Positions 11,671 through 21,702 of a DNA stretch of 64,000 bases are shown here, piece by piece. Every line of letters begins with the position of its first letter. Position 1 is the stretch's first letter. The DNA comes from Aedes albopictus (taxonomy: Eukaryota; Arthropoda; Insecta; Diptera; Culicidae), in assembly GCF_035046485.1 (NCBI RefSeq), contig NC_085138.1:13581329-13645328 (forward strand). Reading direction: 5' to 3'. A model generated the notes under the pieces. That model saw only the letters and a list, made by a program, of their open reading frames with translations, was not told the origin of the DNA and did no database searches. Position numbers and translations under genes: made by a program.

Positions 11671-12142
11671 GTCAGCGACTCACCGACGCCCCCATAGGTG
11701 TCAAGGAGTTGGATATTTGGAATGGGTTAATTTAGGATTCACTATAAGCGAGTGAAGCGACAATATTCAGATTGTATAAGTGTATTTGAGTAGATCATGT
11801 AGATGTGTTAGTGTGAGTGTAAGTGTTTTAGTATAACACCAACGTTGGGAGTGACGTAGCTAAAAGATTTTGTCACTCCATGGGCCTTTTTGCTTCCGGG
11901 GATGAGGCACAGGCATTTTCACTGTGTCCTGGCTAACAAGCCTAGGCTTAAGCGCCATTGATCGCTCTCTGAAAAGAAAAGAAACACAATGGATGCTACC
12001 TGACGGTGGGAACGGTTAGTTAGGATGGAAGGACATCTATTTAACGAGAGGCCAGCGACTCACCGACGCCCTCGTAAATAGCAAGGAGTTGGATTTTTGG
12101 TAAGGGAATGGTCTAGGATTCACTTTACGTAAGTAATGCGAC
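11671..12142 (+). repeat. Direct repeat pair, ~95-bp unit
   Basis: A block beginning GCGACTCACCGACGCC and containing AAGGAGTTGGAT and TAGGATTCACT occurs at about 11671-11762 and again at about 12048-12142. The second copy is diverged by roughly 20 percent by eye. It may be the remains of a transposon untranslated region or a local duplication. No protein family is recognised. Confidence 0.55.
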
Positions 12143-12209
12143 TATTATTGTTGGGTTCCAAAGAAATCACCATGATCATGATTAATACATCAAATCAGAA
12201 CGAACTCAC

Positions 12210-12537
12210 CAAATTTCTTGTTTGATATGATGTCTCCCTTGGCGGACGAATTGACTGAGAAGTGCAACACACTGCACTCGTCCGATTCCTCCAGCTTGGT
12301 ACGCTTGCGTTTGAGGGCGGCATGCAGCGGTGTATTACGCAGCGCACTCGTTCAGGCCGCACATATGCTACTCAAGGATGTCTGAAAAATGATGGTCTGA
12401 CTTCCGGGGGTGGTATTCATACAGACTTCCTCGGACGACTGCAGCTTGTTCAGTGAGATCTTGATGTCCATCAGATCCTGATATTCCTGGAGCTGCTGAG
12501 AGACCCGATGGCAAAGGCGCTCGATATCATCCAGGTT
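12210..12537 (-). pseudogene. Lamin pseudogene fragment (end of rod and start of tail)
   Basis: Read on the minus strand, the frame gives LDDIERLCHRV, then QEYQDLMDIKISL, which matches the conserved end of the intermediate-filament rod (normally YQDLMDIKxxLDLEIAAY). It continues into TTPGSQTIIFQTSLSS, then LKRKRTKLEESDE and SVNSSAKGD, as in insect lamin tails with their nuclear-localisation KRKR. About eight codons of the rod-end motif (the DLEIAAY part) are deleted. An in-frame TGA lies at 12352-12354 and another stop lies just upstream at 12538-12540. The last bases (AAATTT, G) run into an intact GTGAGT donor, so the copy may be a genomic duplicate and not a processed retrocopy. Lamins form the nuclear lamina; this copy cannot make a working protein. 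Confidence 0.8.
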
Positions 12538-12559
12538 TTACCTCCGTTGACGGTTATTG

Positions 12560-13497
12560 TCGACAAACTGGAAATTTTTGACTGGAGAAACACCGTTTGG
12601 CTTCGCCGTGTAGCCGTGTTCACTTATGACAACAACAAGCCCAATCAAAGAAAATTTTTCCAGCTGCTATAGCTTCCAAATGAGCTAATACACCAGGCCT
12701 GACACACAAAATTTGAACAGTTTTACAGAATGAACGCTTTATGTTTACTTTTCAGCGGATTTTACACGATTTTTCATGAAAAAAACTCACACCGTAAATT
12801 CGGAGAAAAAAGCGTGACAGAAAACTCAACCGTCCGTCCCAGCAGCTTGCTGCGATCTCTTTGGGAGAAATTGTTATTTCTTAAGAAAAACACGAATAAA
12901 AAAAACTGTAAGAAAATAAAAAAAAAAACGATGGGAATTTGATCCAACCTAAAACAAAACTGAAAAATATAAATAGCTTTAAACTTTTGCAAATTAACAA
13001 TGTCCAATTGTCATGGGACGCCAATCTGGATGCATAATAAGGGTGCCATGTTTATGCTATGAACCCACGACGATCCATTGATTGATATAGTTCCACGGTT
13101 CTCAACCTTGGCTCTCGAGACCCCCAGTCTGTCGTCACTGCGCTTTTCGTAAAACAATCGAAGCGTGCCTGCAAGCGGTTGGGGGGTCGCGAAACGAAGG
13201 TTGGGAAGCTATGATAAAGTTGATATGTGGTATGTAGTCGTTCTTCATAATGTCTAAAAAGAGGTAATTAAACATTAAAATAATATCAATTTTGAAAAAC
13301 AGTTTATCATCAACCAAAATGTTCAAATTGATTTTGATATTATCTTGATTTATTAAGAGTGTTGTAATACATCTGGTTGGATTAGTATGTTCCATTCAAA
13401 GGGATGGGTCTTACGTATGACGAAAATTTTCATAAAAAGTTCACAGCACTACATTTTATTTACCAATGGTGCACCGCATTTATTTGTATAAAGTGGT
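12560..13497. other. No gene seen
   Basis: Mixed sequence with A-runs near 12895-12930. The minus-strand frame 13135-13395 and plus-strand frame 12730-12942 have no recognisable domain. Confidence 0.3.
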
Positions 13498-13712
13498 GGT
13501 GGAGCCTCGTAGCCGTGCGGTTAGGGTCACCAAGCTTATAATCGCACCACGCTATGGGGTGAGGGTTCGATTCCCGCTTGGGGCGTTGAAACTTTTCGTG
13601 AGAATAGTTTCTTCCCCGTTTCCACTGGTGCATGCTCCGTTGTCCGTTGTCTAATGTTAAGTTTAAAACAGTCTGTACAGCCGAAAGCTGAAGACGTTGT
13701 CCGTGTCTTTTA
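13498..13712 (+). mobile_element. tRNA-derived SINE, second family
   Basis: The head reads GTAGCCGTGCGGTTAGGGTC (A-box region) and later GGGTTCGATTCCCGCTTGG (B-box region). A body follows with AACTTTTCGTGAGAATAG, TTGTCCGTTGTCTAATG and CTGAAGACGTTGTCC. The copy at 13995-14254 shares this order in reverse orientation. Target-site duplications were not resolved. Confidence 0.7.
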
Positions 13713-13994
13713 AATCTCGAAAACAAATTAGGTTTTTATGACGATCATGAAGATCAGATTTAGGTTATTAAATCAATTCCTAACCGATATAAAATATTAA
13801 ACAATTCTGAATTTTTGAAGTTTCGGCTATCGAGTCTCACAAACTTTGTTAATTTCCCGACGTTTCGGCTGTCTTTAATGGCCTTTTTATAGGCAAAATT
13901 GATGTATTTTACCTTGAAACTGCCAAATACAATCTTTAAAACTTAAAATATGATTACGTACCTGTTGGGAACCACTGTAAAGTAATTCAGGTTG

Positions 13995-14254
13995 TGCAGA
14001 ATGGATTTATATGCGCATTGGACCACTACCACCACTATAAAGACACTACACCGTCTTCAGCCAGAGGCTGCACAGACTGAACATTACACATACACGAGAC
14101 AACGGACAACACACATAACACCCAGTGGTCCAATGGAGAATTTTCCGTTTCACGAAAAGTTTTCCCCGACTGGAGCGGGAATCGAACCCGCACTCCGAGG
14201 CTTACGAAACGCCTAGACGACTGACGCCGCTAACCGCACGGCCACGAAGCCCAC
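13995..14254 (-). mobile_element. tRNA-derived SINE, reverse copy of the 13498 family
   Basis: On the minus strand it reads TTCGTGGCCGTGCGGTTAG, GGGTTCGATTCCCGCTCC, AACTTTTCGTGAAACGG, TTGTCCGTTGTCTCGTG and GGCTGAAGACGGTGTAG. These are the same modules in the same order as the copy at 13498-13712. The two copies are convergent and about 280 bp apart. Confidence 0.75.
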
Positions 14255-14389
14255 CAAGGTGAAAATAGTTTTGTAAAATAGATATTTTGATACATATTAT
14301 ATACAAAACTAAATTATACTCATTAATGAAGTAAATTACAGTACATACATTATACATATATGTTGTTTACTCACTTTTTGGTCGAAATC

Positions 14390-14525
14390 AAGTTCGTGCA
14401 CAAGGGAGGGGTTTTGGGGGTTAAATCCCTCCCATTACCGATTTTTTTTTATACTAGGCGCCGCTCCGCTTTTTCCCGAAATCAGGGAAAACCGCTCCCT
14501 TTCCGCCTCTTCTGTGCACGAGCTT
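14390..14525. mobile_element. MITE with AAGTTCGTGCACA ends
   Basis: The left end AAGTTCGTGCACA and right end TGTGCACGAGCTT form a 13-bp inverted repeat with one mismatch. The centre is G-rich on one side and C-rich on the other. It directly abuts the element at 14529. Confidence 0.6.
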
Positions 14526-14528
14526 GCC

Positions 14529-15415
14529 CAAGTAACAATCAGCATGCCTTGAAGGTTTATTCATGTTTTATCCTGATTTTATACGAGCTTGTCAAAAAGC
14601 TAGTTGTTCTAAATTAGTTTTATGTGGTAGTTTTTTTTACTTCTGCTATAAACATCTTCAATTAAAGACTTACAAGTAGACATGAATTGGTTTTATCACT
14701 TATTATATACCATTTCAATAAAACTTGCATTTGCGATTGTTATCGGAGAGATTTTTTTTGTAAACAAATACACAAAACTGTGAGGCAATGCATAAAACCA
14801 GCAAAAGATTTCGTGGCCGTAACATAAACCAAACACATGCTGTGATAAAACTGCTAGTTCTATCATAAGCTCAGTTATGACTGCCTCAGGAGGGTTAGCC
14901 CTATTGGAGGAGATTTTTTGCACCCAATTCCGCCGAGTAAGTTAAATACATTCAACTTCCAAATTATGCATAGTTTGTGTGGCGCACTTTTTTGTCATTA
15001 TCACAGTCACATTCACCACAAATTTTCCGTGGCATGTCTCCTGACACGTATTAAATAGGAAGCAAATTTGAATTCCATATCTGCATCTTTCCAATTGATG
15101 GCTGGATAAACAACCAAGCATAATTTATTCTGACGATCGAACATTTAGAGTGAAAAATAATCAAAACAAATATTTGACAAGTCAGAAGATGGTTTTATTT
15201 AGAAGACTGATAAAACTATGATACAACCCGAAATCCTAAGCCGGTTTGCATACGAACTCCTGTAGACCCTAATAAGACTGGGCCAACTAGACAGAACGTG
15301 GGCTTATTAAGGCATACAAGAACTCGAGAGCATTTTCAAGTCGGCATCAATGGTTTTATGTTTAGGATTTTTGAATCGCTAAAAAACTTTGATAAAATTA
15401 AAATTGTTACTTGGG
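14529..15415. mobile_element. TIR element with CCCAAGTAACAAT ends, 887 bp
   Basis: The left end CCCAAGTAACAAT is matched exactly by ATTGTTACTTGGG at 15403-15415, a 13-bp terminal inverted repeat. The left 400 bp are colinear with the truncated copy at 8038. Shorter elements ending in CAAGTAAC lie at 25284-25416 and 58711-58838. No transposase frame is present. Confidence 0.75.
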
Positions 15416-15865
15416 TGGTCACTTCCACCACTAAGGGTGCGTTTATCTTAGCGCACATTTACTATGAATTTTACCTTTAATTGCAAGTTGAAATGTATTT
15501 TTTTTTGTTTTTTTTTTATATTCTGTAAGTATGATAAAATTCTGAAAATAAACAAAAGCTTCAGTGACTTTTATGTCATATGATGATTAGGTCAGGTAAT
15601 CTTGTTACCTTTTCTGATTTAAACAGTACATTATCTGTTTTTCGAGTTCGGAAAAAGAGTTAATGCTTCCAAATCTTCATCCTTGTAGCTGTATGGACTA
15701 AAAACGGGAAAATACAATTTCAGGAAACTTTGATTCAAAATAATAAATAATGAGTCTACATATGTACAGGATTGCAACCCCACTGAGGATTTATTTTGTG
15801 GTAAAGGGGTGTAAGTTACACCGACCAGAAAAATCGAATTTTCATATTCACAGAAAAACTACGTA
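15416..15865. other. No gene seen
   Basis: AT-rich sequence with T-runs near 15500-15520. No convincing frame, RNA or terminal repeats. Confidence 0.3.
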
Positions 15866-16074
15866 CAGTCGGGTCTCCTGTAAGATGCTGCCACCCACTT
15901 TACGCCCACTGTAATTTCTCAGCTATCTTGCATCCGATCCAGATAATTGTTTGCCTGCAGTAAGGCTATATTTTAGGCTAGTCACATACCGAAAATGAGA
16001 TAAATTGGTGAAAAGATAACGAGGAAATAACGTGGGCATAAACGCGTGGCAGCGTCTTATAGGAGACCCGACTG
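15866..16074. mobile_element. MITE with CAGTCGGGTCTCC ends, TA target site
   Basis: The left end CAGTCGGGTCTCCTGTAAGA pairs with the right end TCTTATAGGAGACCCGACTG over about 28 bp with few mismatches. TA flanks both sides (15864-15865 and 16075-16076). CAGT-type ends with a TA duplication fit the Tc1/mariner/pogo group. No coding capacity. Confidence 0.85.
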
Positions 16075-16434
16075 TATATAACGTCTGTTTCCTTCTCCGA
16101 TGATGAGTTACTTGATCGCAGAATGATCGAAGTGATGCCGAACTTTTTCGAGTATTGTTTTTTTAATAAGATGTCAAATGCCATTATCTAAAAATCAGGT
16201 TTTGGTCACTCTGACCCAAATTGTTCTGTTAAAATGTGAGAAAAATTATATGCACCATGGCAGCACGACCAAAGTCGCAATAGCAGACACTATATCTGTG
16301 ATATAAACAATGAATTGCAGCTCTGCAAGTACTGGCCTTGTTAGTTTTCGTGTTCTGATATAATCTGACATTTATATTTTTTTTAAATCATATTCAAAAT
16401 AAAACATATTCAACAACGGTATACTTCACGATAC

Positions 16435-16613
16435 TCAGTATGCGGCTGCCGCTGATCGTCCTCGATCAAACTCGATGCTCAGTAGATCACATTTCTCCTT
16501 CCGGCTTTGGCCACCTTCATGGATGCTGGGTTCGCTGCATTGTTTATCGACCTCGTGTGTCATTCTATTCCACCACCGGTCGGTGGTAGGATCAAACGGT
16601 AGATCAAACGAAG
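16435..16613 (-). CDS. Possible terminal exon of an unidentified gene
   Basis: On the minus strand, a TTTTTATAG acceptor is followed by a frame of 58 codons ending in TGA at 16435-16437. The frame reads from SFDLPFDPTTDRWW through RMTHEVDKQCSEPS to RGRSAAAAY. Base composition is more coding-like than the surroundings, the frame is open only in this phase after the acceptor, and the product is charged and not low-complexity. Upstream exons would lie to the right on the minus strand and none was found. No AATAAA is seen just downstream. I do not recognise the family. It could also be a relic of a mobile element. Confidence 0.3.
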
Positions 16614-16927
16614 CTATAAAAAGCAATTGATATTTACGTTAATCAAATTAGAATTACCCCAAAACAGAAAAACGATAACTGTGTGTTAACCAAAGTTCTT
16701 GGTATTTGCGTAAATTACCCTTAATTTTAATAATCTGAATTTCTGAAACAGTTAGATGCCATATCCAACATCATCGGTAAGTTGTGAAATATGGTTTAAT
16801 TGCTTTTTTTCTCACGTAATAGTGATCAATCGTCTGGCTCGTAATTAGCGAACACGTCAATCGTGCTTGTAATTTTGTCATTCAAGTATGTTCCTCATTA
16901 AAGGTACAAACATTTGAAAAAAGTGCA

Positions 16928-16971
16928 TATATAACAAGTTTCCGATCGAAAACTGTACTTAGTCTGAATCA
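16928..16971 (+). promoter_or_regulatory. Candidate core promoter of the first DUF1091 gene
   Basis: TATATAA at 16928-16934 lies upstream of an initiator-like TCAGTT whose A is at 16971. The 43-base spacing is longer than the usual 30 or so, so start-site assignment is tentative. A stronger-looking TATAAAAG at 17075-17082 is only 24 bases before the ATG at 17099. It could not serve a transcript that includes that ATG. Confidence 0.3.
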
Positions 16972-17098
16972 GTTTTACGAATTGCTTTAAGCCTTCCCAA
17001 GTGCCCTGCATTGGACAGGTGGAATTGTCCGTCTAGTCTAGCTACAACAGGTCATCAGGAATGGTTTAGAGTCCTATAAAAGGGCTCAATGGTTGACT

Positions 17099-17668
17099 AT
17101 GAAAGTTGCTTCCACACTTGTTCTGCTAACGCTTTTCTCTTTCATTTCATTTGGATCGGTAAGATAATCAAATTTCTAAGTGAGACCTTTTTATCAACAT
17201 TCCCAATAATTTCAGATGTACGAGTTGATCATCGACTCGTTCGATCCAGAGCCCAACATAGACAAAGACTACCTCATCCTGTACACTGTACGTGTGACCC
17301 GCAAACAACGCAATGTGTACGTAATATCCGGTTCGTTTGAAGTGACGCAAAACTGGGGCAATCAAATGCAGGTCTTGTATACGATATCGGCAGCCAACAA
17401 ACTTGGACCTCCGATAATGATGGGCAATAGTGGGTTCTGTGATTTCTACAACAGCAAGAACGAAGTGATGCAAAAAGTTCGGGAAAACGCCAAGATGCCA
17501 CCGGACTGCCCTTTGGCCAAAGGGGTTTATCATATCAAAGACTTCGAGTTGAACGAGAAAATGCTACCACCGATGGTGCCCCAGGGTCAGTATAAAGCAT
17601 ATGTCAAGATGAATAGTCCGGACGGTAAGCACGTGGGGGCCTACACAGTGCAAGCAACCGTTACGTAG
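17099..17668 (+). CDS. DUF1091 / MD-2-related lipid-recognition-like secreted protein 1
   Basis: Proposed CDS is join(17099..17158, 17216..17668), 170 residues. Exon 1 is exactly a 20-residue signal peptide (MKVASTLVLLTLFSFISFGS). The 57-bp intron has a GTAAGA donor and TTTCAG acceptor and lies in phase 0. The mature protein begins MYELIIDSFDPEP and has only two cysteines, Cys95 in FCDF and Cys118 in DCPL, likely one disulfide. The ending, with GVYHIKDFELNEKMLPPMVP and then GQYKAYVKM, follows the DUF1091 pattern. This family is widespread in flies and mosquitoes, with a predicted beta-sandwich that may bind lipids or small hydrophobic ligands; CheB-type Drosophila relatives are linked to chemosensation. 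Paralogs lie at 32058 and 61672 on the same strand. Ligand and tissue cannot be read from the sequence. Confidence 0.88.
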
Positions 17669-17709
17669 TAGTTATATTAGGTATATTTAGAACAGTTATG
17701 ATGTAAATT

Positions 17710-17715
17710 AATAAA
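17710..17715 (+). terminator. Poly-A signal of DUF1091 gene 1
   Basis: AATAAA lies 42 bases after the stop codon at 17666-17668, giving a short 3' UTR typical of small secreted-protein genes in mosquitoes. Confidence 0.7.
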
Positions 17716-18006
17716 ATCCAGTCAACTAAAAAAAAGTCGTACTATTTTCTGTAACCAGAGCAGTGGTCAAGATAAAATTGAACCTGCTGTCTGCAGTCTA
17801 CTTCAGTTTACAAAATAAAGCGACCACAGGCTCAACACACCTTCTGCGCTGCGATTCCGAATCCACTGTGCCTTAGTATGTCGGTGAGTATGTGGGTGCT
17901 CCTGATGTAGTTAAGAGACCTGCTGTTTCACGTGCCGAGTTTTCAATCACAAGCCCATTTTCGTCATTGGTTGTCGCAACATCGAATACTCATTGAGATG
18001 GACCCA
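17716..18006. other. 3' flank of DUF1091 gene 1, no gene seen
   Basis: Short spacer between the poly-A signal and the MITE at 18007. Nothing further is recognised. Confidence 0.3.
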
Positions 18007-18300
18007 CACACTAAGATTCAGATGTTCCAGCTCAGTAATTTTTTCACTGAGTTCAGTATTTTTTTCATCTTTTTACTGAGTTTTCAACAGCAGATTTATC
18101 TCGGTACACTCGGTAATCGTATTTACCGTTCACCAGTAACGATATTTACCGTGAATCAGCAACTTTTGACAGTTTGTTAGCTGAGCTCGGTAACACATTT
18201 ACAGAATATCTGCAAAAGAAACAACCGAGCGTACCGAGTTAAATCTGCTGTTGAGAACTCAGTAAAAACATTGGAAGCATACAGAGCTGATCTTAGTGTG
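18007..18300. mobile_element. MITE with CACACTAAG ends and inner palindrome
   Basis: The left end CACACTAAGATTCAG pairs with the right end CTGATCTTAGTGTG. A second, inner inverted repeat runs from about 18070 to 18268 (ACTGAGTTTTCAACAGCAG with CTGCTGTTGAGAACTCAGT). Multiple CTCGGTA/TACCGAG motifs fill the centre. The end sequence links it to the element at 10497-10698. The flanking dinucleotide is CA on both sides. Confidence 0.7.
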
Positions 18301-18374
18301 CATAAAAGTTGGCCACCTGACTGCACCGTTTGATAGTCAGGATCTGGGAATAGCAACCGAAGAAGTGAAAGGAA

Positions 18375-18860
18375 ATCCTCATCTGCCCCATTCACAAGAA
18401 GGGTGAATGTGAGAACTTCAGAGCGATCAACATTTTCAATGTCGCCTGCTTTCCAGATCATCTTCCGTCGCGTCGTCTGTCACCTAAAATGAATGAGTTC
18501 CTGTGAAGTTATCGAACTGGCCTCATCGACGGCTACTCAGTTCATTCAGAACTCGCTGGGCGGAGACCGGGACCGGGCGGGGTAATGGACTCTCATGCCT
18601 ATTCTTCAACATCGCTCTGGCGAACTTTTCACGGAATGCGACTGGTTTGTGTGCTTAGCAGACGACATGAACATTTGGAAAGGTGGTAGAGCTGTACACT
18701 CTTTAGAAACGTGAAGCAGCAAAGACCGGGCTGGTGTTAAATGCGTTAATAACAAACCACATGCTAGTTGACAGAACCAAACACACGATAATATTCGTCC
18801 AGAAAGCAGTGTCACGTTAGTCGGGGATACTGTCGAGATAAAGGAGAGATTCGTTACATA
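18375..18860 (+). pseudogene. Decayed LINE reverse transcriptase
   Basis: Frame fragments follow the order of a non-LTR reverse transcriptase: LICPIHKKGECENFRAIN (palm start), NEFL and a degraded template-binding region, GLSCLFFNIAL (normally GDPLSCLLFNIAL), then ADDMNI around 18658 (the YADD-type catalytic site). A decayed thumb region follows, with CHVSRGYC-like remnants in shifted frames. Stops and at least two frameshifts separate them, so no enzyme is made. The C-terminal LINE fragment at 39992 is of a similar clade. The copy just follows the MITE at 18007. Confidence 0.8.
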
Positions 18861-18958
18861 ACGTGAGCCATGAAATACGAAGAAGCATCACCAGCTTCTA
18901 AAGAAACTGCGGTTGAAAAAAAATTTAGCTCTCGCATAAAACAGAAATTTCATGAGGA

Positions 18959-19141
18959 TTTTTTTTTCATCTGTATTAACGAGATTTTTAGCCCTGGGCT
19001 AGTTCATCTCGGGACCCACGCTTTACTTCCCTTCCGAAGGAAGAACTCACATTTTGTGAGTTTGTCAGGAGTGGGATTCGATCCCAGGTCCTCGGCGTGA
19101 TAGTCAAGTGTTCTAACCATCCAACCATATCCGCTCCACCA
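18959..19141 (-). mobile_element. tRNA-derived SINE with 9-bp target-site duplication
   Basis: On the minus strand it starts with a tRNA-like head: A-box-like ATGGTTGGATGGTTAGAACA and B-box-like GGGATCGAATCCC. It continues through TGTGAGTTCTTCCTTC and CTAGCCCAGGGCT and ends in an A-run. The direct repeat TCATGAGGA flanks it exactly (18950-18958 and 19142-19150). This is a clean LINE-mobilised insertion next to the LINE remnant at 18375. Confidence 0.85.
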
Positions 19142-19234
19142 TCATGAGGAATTCTTAAAGGTATCCAGAATGGTTTTTTTTGCATGTATTCCATTGAAGA
19201 TTCTTCCAAAGATTAATTTTGATATACCTGAGCG

Positions 19235-19345
19235 TGTTAGTGGAATACCTGTCCTGTAAGTTGACTCGAGTAAAGTACGAGACATTGAAAACGACCTTAC
19301 AGTTTAGGTCGAAATACATACTTGTTAGGAAGCAATAGTTGAAAT
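19235..19345. repeat. Dispersed fragment shared with 49143-49230
   Basis: CGAGTAAAGTACGAGACATT, then CGACCTTACAGTTTAGGTCG and AATACATACTTGT recur with modest divergence at about 49147-49230. They are probably the end of one retroelement or SINE family. The rest of the element is not visible here. Confidence 0.5.
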
Positions 19346-19449
19346 TAATAAGACGGGTATGTAACTCAATTTTCTTTCAAAGAGTTACACTGGAACCTCT
19401 TTTCATGCACATGGCTAAAACTGCAATAATTAAAAATGTGCATAGGATC

Positions 19450-20440
19450 ACATGAGACTTTAAAGGGCATTGCATGGTATTTTAGAGTCATTGAAGAGAG
19501 TTTCAGAGTGTTTCAGGAACATTAGGGCGTTCCCAGAGGTTTCAGAGGCGTTTGATAGCATTTCAGAGGTGCTTCAAGGGGTGTTTTCAGGTGCGTTTCA
19601 GAGGAATCAATGGGTTTCAGAGGAATTTCAAATTGATAATGATGACTTCAAGGGCGTTTCAAAGAACTTACGGAGGTTTCAAAGCATTTTAAGTAAGGGT
19701 CGTATCAGGGGGTTACAAGAACACCTTTAAATTCAACGGGTATTTCAGGGGCGTTTCAAAAGATAAAAACCCACAGAAACTTCCTGAAATGACTCCAAAA
19801 TTCCCATTGCACCCCTTCGGATTCATGTAACGCACCTAAGAGGCTCCGAAATCCTCGAAAACTCCTCCGTAACGCCTCTGAATCCCGCCGAAGATGCTCT
19901 GAAAGTTCCTGAAAGGACCCTAAACCGACTCCCCCGTTTACCCCCTCGTACCCCATGTAACACACCTGAGCGGCTCCGAAACCCTCGAAAAATCCTCCGT
20001 GACGCCTCTGAATCCTGCCGAAAATGCTCTGAAACTTAATGAAATGTCACCAAAACCTCCCTTCAACCTTTTTGAACCCCATGTAACACACCTGAGAAGC
20101 TCCGAAACCCCCCGGAAACTCCTCCGCAACACTGCCGTAACACCTCTGAATCCTTCCGATAATGCTCTGCAACTTTCTGATATGCCTGATATCCTCCTAA
20201 AACTATCTCGGACCCTAAGTAACGCTCCTGAGATTTTCCAAAACCTACAAAACGCCTTCACTCCACAACGTCTTTGAATCCAGCCTAAAATGCTCTGAAA
20301 CTTCCTGAAATGCCTTCGAAACCCCCTTAAGACCCACTTGGACCCCATGTAACGCACACGGAAACCCCCGCCTGTAACGCCTGTAACCTGGAACCTGTAA
20401 CGCCTACAAAACCCGTCGAAAATCCTCTGAAACACTCTGC
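19450..20440. repeat. Tandem repeat with ~130-bp unit
   Basis: From about 19780 a unit containing ATGTAACRCACCTGAG, CTCCGAAACCCTCG, ACGCCTCTGAATCC and GATGCTCTGAAA repeats. Successive copies of ATGTAAC start near 19825, 19955, 20081, 20214 and 20345, so the unit is about 126-133 bp. The part before 19780 reads like diverged reverse-complement copies (TTTCAGAGG, GCGTTTCAG). The 218-codon minus-strand frame across it is a by-product of the repetition. Confidence 0.75.
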
Positions 20441-20509
20441 AATGCTTTCGAAAAGACCCCAGAACCCCCCCCCCCCTGAAATCATTCAATTTTTTTTTGG
20501 CATAAACCC

Positions 20510-21165
20510 TTGCAAAAATATTTGGAAAAGTCCTTGGAGGAACTTCTGGAAGAATCATTGCAAAATTCCAGAAAAAATTACTGGAGAAAATCATGGTAGT
20601 ATTTCTGGAGACATCTTTTTAAGCAACGCTGGAGGAATACCTAGGAGAATTCTTATGAGAATACCTGGAGGAATCCTTATCAGAATTTCTGGGGGAATCC
20701 TTGGAATATTTCCTGGAGAAATCCTTGGAAGTACTCCTAGAGGAATCCTTGTAAGAACTTCTGGAGAAGTCCCTGCAAGAATTCCAGGAGCAATCTTGGA
20801 AGAATTCCAGATGAATCCTTGGAAGAACTCCTGGAGGTATGCTTGGTTGAATTCCTGGTGGAATCCTTGGAAGAATTCCAAAAAAATCCCTTGAGAAATC
20901 CTTGGAAGGACTCCTGGAGGAATCTGCAAGAATTCCAGGGGAAATCCTTGGAAGAACTCATGTATGAATCCTTGGAAGAACTTCTGGAGGCATCCTTGGA
21001 AGAATTGCTGGAGGAATTCGTGGAAGAATCCTAGAAACAATCCTTGGAAGAATTTCAGGAGAAATCTTTGGAAGAATTCCTGGAGGAATCCTTAGAGGAA
21101 CTCCTGGAGGAATCCTTGGAAGAACTCCTGGAGGAATCCTAGTACAAACTCCAGGTAGAATTCCT
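20510..21165. repeat. 24-bp minisatellite, left block
   Basis: Diverged tandem copies of a unit beginning GAATCCTTGG and ending AACTCCTGGAG, 24 bases long. Because 24 is divisible by three, several frames stay open and give octapeptide repeats such as FQGFLQEF or RIPPGVLP. They are not evidence of a gene. Confidence 0.85.
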
Positions 21166-21170
21166 GGCAA

Positions 21171-21688
21171 TGATGCAAATTATCACCTCACTAGTGCTCA
21201 TAACAACTCATCAACTGTATATTTATCGCGTACGATTGAACTGTGCACTGATCAGCGATGACCAGCAGCAAAGAGGTGGCAAAACGAACATGATGTAAAT
21301 CACAAACGATTTTGCACACATCTTACTGTGCCGCCACACGCTCGCCCGAACAGCCGAACCATACCGAATAGGTTGGTTTGCGAAGTTACGGCACGAACGC
21401 TCGACACGCACACAGAAGCAACATTCTCATGTACCGATACCATACTAACATAGCTTCCAGCCAACGATGCTTCGCGATAAGCTGTCGAAAAGCATCGAAA
21501 GCGATGAAAAGAGATGCTTGGCTAGAACGCAACGGCTCAACGGCGAAAAGGAAGAGTGAACTATGCTGATCAGTGTTGAGTCCGCTCGTGTGCTACTCGT
21601 ATGGGAGGTTGATTTAATAAAGCGAGGATGGGTGAAAACGTATTCGTTGTCGAAAGCAAATCGCATCATTTAACGAATGTTTTCATCA
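21171..21688 (+). mobile_element. Unidentified 518-bp insertion in the minisatellite, possibly a solo LTR
   Basis: Non-repetitive sequence interrupts the 24-bp array. It starts TGATGCAAATT and ends TTTTCATCA, so it has TG...CA ends with a short TGATG/CATCA inverted repeat, and it contains an AATAAA near 21617. I could not find a clean flanking duplication, so the solo-LTR reading is weak. The two open frames near 21378-21669 show no recognisable domain. Confidence 0.35.
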
Positions 21689-21702
21689 AATAGCAAGCTT
21701 GA

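Noticed and set aside
17075..17082. TATAAAAG as the core promoter of DUF1091 gene 1
   Set aside because: It is only 24 bases before the ATG that starts the signal peptide, so a transcript from it would begin at or after that ATG.
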